A stretch of 50,716 nucleotides of DNA from the NCBI GenBank assembly GCA_023433305.1, contig JAEZCZ010000060.1:1-50716 (forward strand). Reading direction: 5' to 3'. Within the stretch, counting starts at the first letter, position 1, and each line of letters opens with the position of its first letter. The translations under genes were made by a program, and so were the position numbers. The DNA comes from Pseudomonadota bacterium. Its GTDB lineage: Bacteria; Pseudomonadota; Alphaproteobacteria; Sphingomonadales; Sphingomonadaceae. The notes beneath the pieces were generated by a model that was not told where the DNA came from, searched no databases, and saw only the letters and a program-made list of their open reading frames with translations. Below are positions 34,428 to 42,075 of the stretch, piece after piece.

Positions 34428-36113
34428 TCAGCTCTCGGTCTCGGCCGCCGCATTGGCCGCGCTGAGGATGGCGCGCACGCTCGCGGTGGCGACATCCTCG
34501 TCGATGCCAACGCCCCAGACGGTCTCGCCGTTGGGGAGGGCGCACTCGAGATAGGTCGCGGCACGCGCATCGGTGCCCTTGCCGAGCGCGTGTTCGGTAT
34601 AGTCGAGCACTTCGATGTCGAGGCCGAAGGTCTGCTTGAGCGTGGCGAGCACCGAGGAAACGAGGCCTTTGCCGCGCCCGCTCACGTTCTGGCGCGTGCC
34701 GCCCACGGTGAGCGTTCCGGCGAAGAGCCGGGTGCCGTCGCTGGCGCGACTTTCCTCGTAGTCGACCAGCTCGAACGTCGCACCCGCGGGCTCGAGGTAG
34801 TAGGCGTTCTGGAAGGCGTGCCAGATGTCCTCGGAATTGAGCTCGCGACCCAGCTCGTCGGCCAGATGCTGGACGTGGCGGGAGAAGTGGACCTGGAGCT
34901 TCTTCGGCAGCTTGAGACCCTGGCCCTGCTCCAGCACCCAGGCGAAGCCGCCCTTGCCAGACTGCGAGTTGACGCGGATCACCGCCTCGTAGTTGCGGCC
35001 GAGGTCGGCCGGGTCGATCGGCAGATAGGGGACGCGCCAGAACTCGTCGTTCTGCACGTCGTGCGCTTCGAAGCCCTTTTTGATCGCGTCCTGGTGGCTG
35101 CCCGAGAAGGCCGTGAACACCAGCTCGCCGCCATAAGGGTGGCGCGGATGGACGGGGATCTGGTTGCAGTATTCGACCGTCTCGATGATCCGGTCGATCT
35201 CCGAGAAATCGAGGCCAGGATCGATGCCCTGGGTGTACATGTTGAGCGCCACCGTCACGAGGCAGCAGTTGCCGGTGCGTTCGCCGTTGCCGAACAGGCA
35301 GCCTTCGACCCGGTCGGCGCCCGCCATGATGCCCAGCTCCGCCGCGGCGACGCCGGTGCCGCGGTCGTTATGGGTGTGCAGGCTGACGGCCGCCGCTTCG
35401 CGGTTCGGCAGGTTGCGGCAGAAATACTCGATCTGGTCGGCATAGACGTTGGGGGTCGCCGCTTCGACAGTAGCGGGCAGGTTGAGGATGAGCGGCCGTT
35501 CCCGGGTGGGTCGGAGCACGTCCATCACGGCCTCGCAGACCTCGAGGCTGAAATCGATCTCCGCTGTGGAGAAGGTCTCGGGCGAATACTCGAAATGCCA
35601 GTCGGTGTCGGGCCGCTTGGCCGCCTCGTCGCGCAGCATCTTGGCGGCGTTGATGGCGATCTGCTTCACCTCGTCGCGCGTCATCCGGAACACGATCTCG
35701 CGCCAGGCCGGGCTGACGGCGTTGTAGACGTGGACGATCGCGGCGCGGGCCCCTTCGAGGCTCTCGAACGAGCGCTGGATCAGGTCCTTGCGAGCCTGGG
35801 TCAGGACCTGGACGGTCACGTCGTCGGGTATCTTGCCTGAGCGCACCAGTCCCTGGATGAAGTCGAACTCGGTCTGACCTGCGGCGGGAAAGCCGATTTC
35901 GATCTCCTTCACGCCGATCTCGACGAGCAGGTCGAAGAAGCGGTTCTTCTTCACCGCATCCATCGGGTCGACGATGGCCTGGTTGCCGTCGCGCAAGTCG
36001 GTGGAGAGCCAGCGCGGGGGCTTGGTGATCGTCCGGTTGGGCCACTGCCGGTCGGGCAGGTTTACCGGAGGGAAGTGCCTGTACTTGCGGCCCGGATCCG
36101 AGAGCATCGTCAT
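34428..36113 (-). CDS. leuA: 2-isopropylmalate synthase
   Basis: 561 aa, the long (LeuA2) form. It catalyses condensation of acetyl-CoA with 2-ketoisovalerate, the first step of leucine synthesis. Motifs: LSTDLRDGNQA (substrate/metal Asp), EIEIGFPAAGQTEFDF, HTHNDRGTGVAAAELG (metal His pair) and GNGERTGNCCLV. The C-terminal LeuA dimer/regulatory domain (from about 430) binds leucine. A Leu-rich leader ORF and alternative stems lie upstream (36182-36274), indicating attenuation. Confidence 0.96.
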   Translation of the reverse strand: MTMLSDPGRKYRHFPPVNLPDRQWPNRTITKPPRWLSTDLRDGNQAIVDPMDAVKKNRFFDLLVEIGVKEIEIGFPAAGQTEFDFIQGLVRSGKIPDDVTVQVLTQARKDLIQRSFESLEGARAAIVHVYNAVSPAWREIVFRMTRDEVKQIAINAAKMLRDEAAKRPDTDWHFEYSPETFSTAEIDFSLEVCEAVMDVLRPTRERPLILNLPATVEAATPNVYADQIEYFCRNLPNREAAAVSLHTHNDRGTGVAAAELGIMAGADRVEGCLFGNGERTGNCCLVTVALNMYTQGIDPGLDFSEIDRIIETVEYCNQIPVHPRHPYGGELVFTAFSGSHQDAIKKGFEAHDVQNDEFWRVPYLPIDPADLGRNYEAVIRVNSQSGKGGFAWVLEQGQGLKLPKKLQVHFSRHVQHLADELGRELNSEDIWHAFQNAYYLEPAGATFELVDYEESRASDGTRLFAGTLTVGGTRQNVSGRGKGLVSSVLATLKQTFGLDIEVLDYTEHALGKGTDARAATYLECALPNGETVWGVGIDEDVATASVRAILSAANAAAETES

Positions 36114-36181
36114 GTTCGTGCCTTAACGCCTGGTCGCCGCGCGGCAAGAGCGGGGCGACGTTTCGACTTGTGGGTTGAAGA

Positions 36182-36238
36182 GCCCTTAGGCGGGCGCCCG
36201 CGCAGCGCGCAGGCCAAGTGACGCGCCTAAGGGCGCGT
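36182..36238 (-). promoter_or_regulatory. Candidate leuA attenuator structures
   Basis: Two mutually exclusive pairings. (a) Hairpin ACGCGCC-CTTA-GGCGCGT (36221-36238) spans the leader stop. (b) An 11-bp perfect inverted repeat, GCCCTTAGGCG at 36182-36192 (plus strand) with CGCCTAAGGGC at 36224-36234, would form a longer stem that excludes (a). On the transcribed strand stem (b) is followed by TCTTC, only a weak U-tract. The region also contains the palindrome GCGGGCGCCCGC. Confidence 0.55.
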
Positions 36239-36274
36239 AAGTCGAAGCAGCGACAGAAGCTCGCGGCGGTTCAT
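36227..36274 (-). CDS. Leu-rich leader peptide of leuA
   Basis: A 15-codon frame, MNRRELLSLLRLTRP, with five Leu codons (CTT, CTG, CTG, CTT, CTT), ending in TAG inside hairpin (a). It lies 114 bases upstream of leuA on the same strand. There is no Shine-Dalgarno in front of the ATG, so translation may be leaderless, as known for some alphaproteobacterial attenuator peptides. Leu starvation would stall ribosomes on the Leu codons and favour one of the two stems. Confidence 0.6.
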   Translation of the reverse strand: MNRRELLSLLRLTRP

Positions 36275-36364
36275 GGGCTTCGAATAGGCGCAAATGGTAA
36301 ACAGAGTCCAGCACCATCGTGCCGGACGGGGCAGGGGGCGCCCCGAAGGACGCCCCGCTATCCG

Positions 36365-37018
36365 TTACTTCTTCTCGGCGGCGACGGTGATATCGAGCTC
36401 GACTTCGTCGGACAGGCCGAACGGAATTCCGAAGCTGACATTCCAGTCGGACCGCTTGATCGTGGCGCGGCCGTGGAAGCCGATCGTCTTCACCTGGCTC
36501 ATCGGGTTGTTGCCCGCGCCGGCGAACTCGGCCGCGACGGTGACCGGCTTGGTGACCCCGTTCATGGTCAGGTCGCCGATGATGTTCGCCGTCGTTCCGC
36601 CGGTCGATTCGATCCGGGTCGAAACGAAGCGCGCCGGAGCCGGATCGGCGCCGAAGAAGTCCGGAGCCTTGCCGTCGGCGCCTGCGCGCAGCAGGTGATC
36701 CCTGAGACCTGCGCTCGGCACGACGACCGAAGCGATCGGGATCGTCACGTCGACCTTGGACGCGGTCGGGTTCGCCGGATCGGCGGTGATGGTGCCGGAG
36801 ACGTCACCGAAGATGCCGAAGTAGTCATTGAACCCGAAGTGGTTGAGCTTCCAGCCCACCATGGAGTGCGCGGCGTCGACCGTGTACGTACCGGCTTCGA
36901 CGCGGCTGACGTCGGCCTGGCCCGGAATCTGCGGTGCACCGCCCTGTTGGGCGTGAAGCGTGCCGAAGGTCAGCGCCGCGAGGCTCGCCGCGGCGAGAGT
37001 GAGGGTCAATTTGCGCAT
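36365..37018 (-). CDS. YceI family periplasmic protein
   Basis: 217 aa. Signal peptide MRKLTLTLAAASLAALTFGTLHA. Mature YceI fold: YTVDAAHSMVGWKLNHFGF near the start, ADPANPTASKVDVTIPIASV, then FVSTRIESTGGTTANIIGDLTMNGVTKPVTV. YceI proteins are lipocalin-like carriers of isoprenoid lipids. GC-rich inverted repeat GGGGCG...CGCCCC just after the stop (about 36337-36357) may terminate transcription, though without a T-tract. Confidence 0.92.
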   Translation of the reverse strand: MRKLTLTLAAASLAALTFGTLHAQQGGAPQIPGQADVSRVEAGTYTVDAAHSMVGWKLNHFGFNDYFGIFGDVSGTITADPANPTASKVDVTIPIASVVVPSAGLRDHLLRAGADGKAPDFFGADPAPARFVSTRIESTGGTTANIIGDLTMNGVTKPVTVAAEFAGAGNNPMSQVKTIGFHGRATIKRSDWNVSFGIPFGLSDEVELDITVAAEKK

Positions 37019-37146
37019 GAGGGGTCTCCCAGGTTATATTCCGGCGCAATCTGGCGCGGGCGTTTGACAATGTCCACTGCGAACGCGCGCGCCCTGTCGA
37101 CGCGCAGGGGCCGTTGCCTCGAGGTCGGTCGCGGTAAGAGCGGGCT

Positions 37147-37536
37147 TCAGCCGCAGCGGAACAGCTTGATCCGGCCGTCCACGCCGAGCTCGACGTTGAG
37201 CCGCGAGGGGCTGAAGTCCATCGTGATCGGGTCGCCCTGGGTATAGTAGCGGATCGCGCGATCTCCGACGGCGGCGGCGATTTCGTCCTTCACGGTCTGA
37301 GTGGGCAGGACGTTGAGCCAGCGATCGAGCTTGTCGGCACCGCACTGGCTGTCGTCCGCCTCGCCGCTGGTGGTGACGGCCGGTTCCTCGGGCGGGGTGG
37401 GAGCATTCTCGGGCACGGCGGCCACCTCCGTGGGGGTTGCCGCGGCCTCCTCGGGAGCCGGTGGGCTCGTGCTATCGGCCTCGCACGCGCAAAGCGCGCT
37501 CGCGGCCAGCAGCGGCAGGATGAATCGCATTGGCAT
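37147..37536 (-). CDS. I78-type peptidase-inhibitor-like lipoprotein
   Basis: 129 aa. N-terminal lipoprotein signal (MPMRFILPLLAASALCACE) with a lipobox-like LCAC, then a Pro/Ala/Glu-rich linker to about residue 62. The C-terminal part has the I78 inhibitor pattern (PF11720): the central RAIRYYTQGDPITMDFSPSR, RLNVELGVDGRIKLFRCG and a Cys pair (SQCGAD and FRCG). Expected to be attached to a membrane and inhibit serine proteases; the activity is inferred from family only. Its neighbours are yceI (upstream) and ilvC (downstream). Confidence 0.75.
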   Translation of the reverse strand: MPMRFILPLLAASALCACEADSTSPPAPEEAAATPTEVAAVPENAPTPPEEPAVTTSGEADDSQCGADKLDRWLNVLPTQTVKDEIAAAVGDRAIRYYTQGDPITMDFSPSRLNVELGVDGRIKLFRCG

Positions 37537-37581
37537 GCGACCGGAACGCCGCCCGCGTGGCGACGTTCCGGCGCGCTTGGC

Positions 37582-38601
37582 TCAGTTCTTTTCCTGGTCG
37601 ACCAGCTTGTTCTTGCCGATCCACGGCATCATCGCGCGCAGTTGCGAGCCGGTCCGCTCGATCGGGTGCGCCTCGGCGGCCTTGCGGGCAGCCTTGAGCT
37701 CGGGCTGGCCGGCGCGGTTGTCGAGCACGAAGTTCTTCACGAACCGCCCCGACTGGATGTCGGCCAGCACGCGCTTCATCTCGGCCTTGGTCTCATCGGT
37801 GATGATGCGCGGGCCGGTGGTGATGTCGCCGTATTCCGCGGTGTTCGAGATCGAGTAGCGCATGTTGGCGATCCCGCCCTCGTAGAGCAGGTCGACGATC
37901 AGCTTGGTCTCGTGGAGGCACTCGAAATAGGCCATCTCCGGCGCATACCCGGCCTCGACCAGCGTCTCGAAACCGGCCTGGATCAGGTGCGTGATGCCGC
38001 CGCACAGCACGGCCTGCTCGCCGAACAGGTCGGTCTCGCACTCTTCCTTGAAGTTGGTCTCGATGATGCCCGAACGGCCGCCGCCGACTCCGCTCGCATA
38101 GGCGAGCGCGATGTCGTGCGCGTTGCCGCTGGCGTCCTGGTGCACCGCGATCAGGCACGGCACGCCGCCGCCCTTGAGGTACTCACCGCGCACCGTATGG
38201 CCGGGGCCCTTCGGCGCGATCATGATCACGTCGATGTCCTCCGGCGCCTCGATCAGCCCGAAGTGGATGTTGAGGCCGTGCGCGAAGGCGAGGGCGGCCC
38301 CGGGCTTCATGTTGCCCTTGAGGTCGTTCTCCCAGATCGCAGCCTGGTGCTCGTCGGGCGCGAGGATCATCAGGATGTCGGCCCATCCGGCCGCTTCCTT
38401 GTTGCTCAGTACCTTGAAGCCGGCGCCCTCCGCCTTCTTGGCCGAAGCCGAGCCGGGCCGCAGCGCGATCGCAACGTCCTTCACGCCGCTGTCGCGCAGG
38501 TTCTGCGCGTGGGCGTGGCCCTGGCTGCCGTAGCCGAGCACGGCGATCTTCTTGTCCGTGACCAGGTTCAGGTCGGCGTCGGCGTCGTAATAAACCTTCA
38601 T
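37582..38601 (-). CDS. ilvC: Ketol-acid reductoisomerase (NADP+)
   Basis: 339 aa, class I. Rossmann GYGSQGHAHAQNLRDSG, then the KARI domain with metal-binding residues in DLFGEQAVLCGG and ECLHETKLIVDLLYEGG. It converts acetolactate or acetohydroxybutyrate to dihydroxy acids in Ile/Val/Leu synthesis. Preceded by ilvB and ilvN on the same strand; the 139-bp ilvN-ilvC gap holds a REP-like palindrome pair. Confidence 0.97.
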   Translation of the reverse strand: MKVYYDADADLNLVTDKKIAVLGYGSQGHAHAQNLRDSGVKDVAIALRPGSASAKKAEGAGFKVLSNKEAAGWADILMILAPDEHQAAIWENDLKGNMKPGAALAFAHGLNIHFGLIEAPEDIDVIMIAPKGPGHTVRGEYLKGGGVPCLIAVHQDASGNAHDIALAYASGVGGGRSGIIETNFKEECETDLFGEQAVLCGGITHLIQAGFETLVEAGYAPEMAYFECLHETKLIVDLLYEGGIANMRYSISNTAEYGDITTGPRIITDETKAEMKRVLADIQSGRFVKNFVLDNRAGQPELKAARKAAEAHPIERTGSQLRAMMPWIGKNKLVDQEKN

Positions 38602-38621
38602 GTCTCGTCCTATTCAAAACT

Positions 38622-38715
38622 CGTCATGCTGAACGCGGTTCAGCATCCATCGTGCAACATATCCCGCTCCTTGCCTTGGGGCACCATGGACCCTGAAACA
38701 AGTTCGGGGCGACGG
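38622..38715. repeat. REP-like palindrome pair in the ilvN-ilvC intergenic region
   Basis: ATGCTGAAC-GCG-GTTCAGCAT (38626-38646) is a perfect 9-bp hairpin. About 40 bp on, ATGGACCCTGAAACAAGTTC (38686-38705) begins an imperfect hairpin of related sequence in opposite orientation. From memory, units of the form GTCATGCTGAACTTGTTTCAGCATCC are dispersed through sphingomonad genomes; this pair looks like such a BIME-type unit. It may stabilise or separate ilvBN and ilvC mRNAs. Confidence 0.65.
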
Positions 38716-38740
38716 TGAAGGGCAGGAGGGGCGTGAAAGA

Positions 38741-39256
38741 CTAAGCCCCTTCGGCGCCGCGCATCATGCCGACGATGCCGGTCCGGCCGACCTCGACCAG
38801 CCCCAGCTCGCGCATCAGGCCGACGAACGTGTCGATCTTGTCGGGCGACCCGGTCAGCTCGAAGATGAAGCTCGAGGTCGTGGTGTCGACCACCTTGGCG
38901 CGGAACACGTCGGCCAGGCGCAGCGCTTCGACGCGGTTCTCGCCCTTGCCGGCCACCTTGATCAGCGCCAGCTCGCGCTCCACGTGCGGGCCGGCCTGGG
39001 TGAGGTCGACGACGCGATGCACCGGCACCAGCCGCTCGAGCTGCGCCTCGATCTGGTCGATCACCTGCGGCGAGCCGTTGGTGACGATGGTGATGCGGCT
39101 GACCGAGTGGTTCTCGCTGATGTCGGCCACCGTCAGGCTGTCGATGTTGTAGCCGCGCGCGGTGAACAGCCCGGCGATCTTGGCGAGAATGCCCGCCTCG
39201 TTGTCGACGGTGACCGTGAGCACATGGCGCTCGGTGTCGCGATGCTGGATCTTCAT
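38741..39256 (-). CDS. ilvN: Acetolactate synthase small (regulatory) subunit
   Basis: 171 aa from ATG 39256 (an alternative GTG at 39259 adds one residue). N-terminal ACT domain (VLTVTVDNEAGILAKIAGLF; GYNIDSLTVADI), then the ALS_ss_C domain (LALIKVAGKGENRVEALRLA; FELTGSPDKIDTFVGLM). It binds valine and modulates the large subunit. ATG overlaps the ilvB stop (TGATG). Length matches IlvH/IlvN of alphaproteobacteria. Confidence 0.95.
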   Translation of the reverse strand: MKIQHRDTERHVLTVTVDNEAGILAKIAGLFTARGYNIDSLTVADISENHSVSRITIVTNGSPQVIDQIEAQLERLVPVHRVVDLTQAGPHVERELALIKVAGKGENRVEALRLADVFRAKVVDTTTSSFIFELTGSPDKIDTFVGLMRELGLVEVGRTGIVGMMRGAEGA

Positions 39257-41004
39257 CACACCAGGGCCTTCGCTTCGTCGTCCATCGTGCCGGCGTGCTG
39301 GTCGCCATAGAGCAGCATCTCGGTATGCGCCGCCCCGCTCGGGATCATCGGGAAGCAGTTAGCCTCCTTCGAAACCTGGCAATCGACCATGACCGGTCCG
39401 TCGTGCGCCATCATCGCGCGGATGCCCTCGTCGAGTTGGTCCTCGCTCTCGATGCGGATACCCTTCCACCCATAGGCTTCGGAAAGCCGGACGAAATCGG
39501 GCAGGCTGTCCGAATAGCTGTTCGAATAGCGGCTCTCATAGGTCAGCTCCTGCCACTGGCGGACCATGCCCATGTACTCGTTGTTGAGGATGAACACCTT
39601 GACCGGGAGGCGGAACTGGCTGGCAGTGCCGAGTTCCTGGATGTTCATCTGGATCGAGGCTTCGCCCGCGATGTCGATCACCAGCTTGCCCGGATTGCCG
39701 AGCTGCGCGCCGATCGCGGCCGGTAGGCCATAGCCCATCGTGCCGAGCCCGCCGCTGGTCAGCCAGCGGTTGGGCTTGTCGAAGCCGAAGTACTGCGCGG
39801 CCCACATCTGGTGCTGGCCGACTTCGGTGGTGATGATCGGATCCTGCTCGCGGGTCAGGTCGAACAGGCGCTGGACCGCGTACTGCGGCATGATCGAACC
39901 GGACCGCCGCGGGTAGGCGAGGCTGTCCCGCGCCTTCCATCCGGCGATGCGGTTCTTCCACTCGGTCAAGTTGGCAGCGTTGCGGCTGCCCCAGGCGCTG
40001 ATCAGCTGCTCGAGCACCGTCGCGCAATCGCCGACGATGCCGAGATCGACCGGGATGACCTTGTTGATCGAGGCGCGATCGATATCGATGTGGATCTTCT
40101 TGGAACCCGGCGAAAAGGCGTCGAGACGGCCGGTCACACGGTCGTCGAACCGCGCGCCGATGTTCACCATCACGTCGCACTGGTTCATCGCCATGTTGGC
40201 TTCGTAGGTCCCGTGCATGCCCAGCATGCCCAGCCAATCCGGATGATCGGCGGGGAAAGCCCCCAGGCCCATCAATGTCGAAGTGAGCGGGGCGCCGGTG
40301 AGTTGCTGGAACTCGCGCAGCAGCTCGGTGGCGCGAGGGCCGGAATTGATCACGCCGCCGCCGGTATAGAAGATCGGGCGCTCGGATCGGGCGATCAGCG
40401 CGATGGCTTCGTCGATCTCGTCGGCCGAGGCCACCATCCGCGGGATGTACCGCTTCGGGCGCTGCGGTGCCGCGTCGGACAAGGTGGCGGTCGCGACCTG
40501 GACGTTCTTGGGAATGTCCACGACGACGGGCCCGGGCCTGCCGGTGGTCGCAATCTCGAACGCCTCGTCGATCGTCGCAGCCAGCTCGGACGGATCGCGC
40601 ACGAGGTAATTGTGCTTGGTGCAATGGCGCGTGAGGCCGATCGTATCGGCTTCCTGGAACGCGTCGGTGCCGATCAGGTTCGTCGCGACCTGGCCGGTGA
40701 TGACGACCAGCGGGATCGAATCCATGAAGGCGTCGGCGATGCCGGTGATCGCGTTCGTCGCGCCGGGGCCCGAGGTGACGAGCACGACGCCGGGCTTGCC
40801 GGTCGAGCGGGCATAGCCTTCCGCGGCGTGCGCGGCGCCAGCTTCGTGCCGCACGAGGATGTGGCGGAGGCGATGGTCGGCGAACAGCTCGTCGTAGATG
40901 GGCAGCACCGCGCCGCCCGGATAACCGAAGACGAATTCCACACCCTGGCGAACCAGGGTTTCGACCAATATCGCAGCGCCGCTGCGTTCCTCGGACACGT
41001 TCAT
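39256..41004 (-). CDS. ilvB: Acetolactate synthase large (catalytic) subunit
   Basis: 582 aa from ATG 41004, with AGGAGGA immediately before it; an upstream TTG/in-frame extension would read through the terminator hairpin and is rejected. ThDP enzyme: VFGYPGGAVLPIYDEL with the catalytic Glu in VRHEAGAAHAAEGYAR, central FAD-related domain, and C-terminal ThDP motif from GLGTMGYGLPAAIGAQLG to NNEYMGMVRQWQ. It makes acetolactate from pyruvate in branched-chain synthesis. The leader upstream holds a promoter and an attenuator-like hairpin. Confidence 0.96.
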   Translation of the reverse strand: MNVSEERSGAAILVETLVRQGVEFVFGYPGGAVLPIYDELFADHRLRHILVRHEAGAAHAAEGYARSTGKPGVVLVTSGPGATNAITGIADAFMDSIPLVVITGQVATNLIGTDAFQEADTIGLTRHCTKHNYLVRDPSELAATIDEAFEIATTGRPGPVVVDIPKNVQVATATLSDAAPQRPKRYIPRMVASADEIDEAIALIARSERPIFYTGGGVINSGPRATELLREFQQLTGAPLTSTLMGLGAFPADHPDWLGMLGMHGTYEANMAMNQCDVMVNIGARFDDRVTGRLDAFSPGSKKIHIDIDRASINKVIPVDLGIVGDCATVLEQLISAWGSRNAANLTEWKNRIAGWKARDSLAYPRRSGSIMPQYAVQRLFDLTREQDPIITTEVGQHQMWAAQYFGFDKPNRWLTSGGLGTMGYGLPAAIGAQLGNPGKLVIDIAGEASIQMNIQELGTASQFRLPVKVFILNNEYMGMVRQWQELTYESRYSNSYSDSLPDFVRLSEAYGWKGIRIESEDQLDEGIRAMMAHDGPVMVDCQVSKEANCFPMIPSGAAHTEMLLYGDQHAGTMDDEAKALV

Positions 41005-41012
41005 TCCTCCTG

Positions 41013-41048
41013 AAAAAGACGGACCCGGCGCGATTGCCTCGCGCCGGG
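41013..41048 (-). terminator. Terminator-like hairpin (attenuator) directly before ilvB
   Basis: On the transcribed strand CCCGGCGCGA-GGCAA-TCGCGCCGGG forms a 10-bp stem (41024-41033 with 41039-41048), followed by GTCTTTTTC with five Us (41013-41017). It ends 9 bases before the ilvB ATG, so any ilvB transcript must pass through it. A plain terminator for miaA could not sit there without silencing ilvB, so regulated read-through is likely. Confidence 0.75.
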
Positions 41049-41118
41049 CCGCCCTCTCCCAAAAACTCGCCAAGCCCGCAAGCTCGGTGAGCCCGCTGCT
41101 AGGCGACAGGATATGTCA

Positions 41119-41124
41119 TGTCAA
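41119..41124 (-). promoter_or_regulatory. Candidate ilvB -35 element
   Basis: TTGACA on the minus strand, 4 bp after the miaA stop; 17 bp downstream is TAGCAG, a weak -10. It would give an ilvB leader of about 80-90 nt with the hairpin at its end. No BCAA-rich leader peptide with a standard start is visible. Confidence 0.45.
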
Positions 41125-41127
41125 GGG

Positions 41128-42075
41128 CTAATGTTGAAGCATTATTTCAAATAGCGCTTCAGGCGAGTAATCATCCGTCTCAACCCGTCGCCAGTGGCTC
41201 GGCGGCTGATGGCGGAACCAGGTGTACTGGCGCTTGGCGTACTGCCGCGTGGCGGCCTGGCCGCGCTGCACGGCTTCCTCCAGGGACCAGCGCTTATCCA
41301 GGAAGCCCGTTAGCTCCGCGACACCGATGGCGCGCATGACGGGGCTGAGACCAGGCAGCCGCCGGCCGAGCAGGGCTTCCACTTCGCCTATGGCGCCGTC
41401 GTCGATCATCCGCTCGAACCGGAGATCGCAACGCCGGTAGAGCGCCTCGCGGTCGGGCAGGAGGATCGCGGGATGGAGCGCGATCGTATCGCCAATTCCT
41501 CCCGCTCGCTCGGCCTGCCATTCCGCGAGCGGCCGGCCGGTCGAACGGACGACTTCGAGCGCGCGGGCGATGCGGGTCGAGTCCGCCGGGTTGAGCGCTG
41601 CGGCCCGTTCGGGGTCTTCGGCTTGGAGCGCGGCATGGGCTTGCGCGGTGGGTAGGGCGCGGACGGCCTCGCGGATTGCCGGGTCGATCGGGGGGACGGG
41701 AGCGATGCCGTCGAGCAGCGTGCGGATATAGAGTCCGGTTCCACCGACGAGAATCGGAATGCGTCCGGCGAGATGGGCATTCTCGATCTCGCGCTTTGCC
41801 GCGGCGGCCCAATCGGCGGCGGAGCAGGGGTCGGCTCCGTCCCACGCGCCGAACAGGCGGTGCTCGACGCCGCGCATCTCCGCTTCGGACGGTCGGGCGC
41901 TGAGAATGCGCAAGTCGCTGTAGACTTGCGCGCTGTCGGCATTGATCACGACTGCGGAGCCGCCGCGCGCCTCGATCGCCAGCGCCAGCTCGACGGCGAG
42001 ATCGCTCTTGCCGCTCGCGGTCGGCCCTGCAATGAGCGCGACCGCCTTCTTCTCCGGAGATTCCCCGTTGCTCAT
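41128..42075 (-). CDS. miaA: tRNA dimethylallyltransferase MiaA
   Basis: 315 aa from ATG 42075; a longer frame from 42129 would run over serB and lacks support. P-loop LIAGPTASGKSDLAVELA, INADSAQVYSDLRI with the catalytic Asp, GTGLYIRTLLDGIAPVP, and YAKRQYTWFRHQ near the C-terminus (tRNA contact). It adds isopentenyl to A37 of tRNAs reading UNN codons. Head-to-head overlap with serB by 8 bases. Confidence 0.94.
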   Translation of the reverse strand: MSNGESPEKKAVALIAGPTASGKSDLAVELALAIEARGGSAVVINADSAQVYSDLRILSARPSEAEMRGVEHRLFGAWDGADPCSAADWAAAAKREIENAHLAGRIPILVGGTGLYIRTLLDGIAPVPPIDPAIREAVRALPTAQAHAALQAEDPERAAALNPADSTRIARALEVVRSTGRPLAEWQAERAGGIGDTIALHPAILLPDREALYRRCDLRFERMIDDGAIGEVEALLGRRLPGLSPVMRAIGVAELTGFLDKRWSLEEAVQRGQAATRQYAKRQYTWFRHQPPSHWRRVETDDYSPEALFEIMLQH

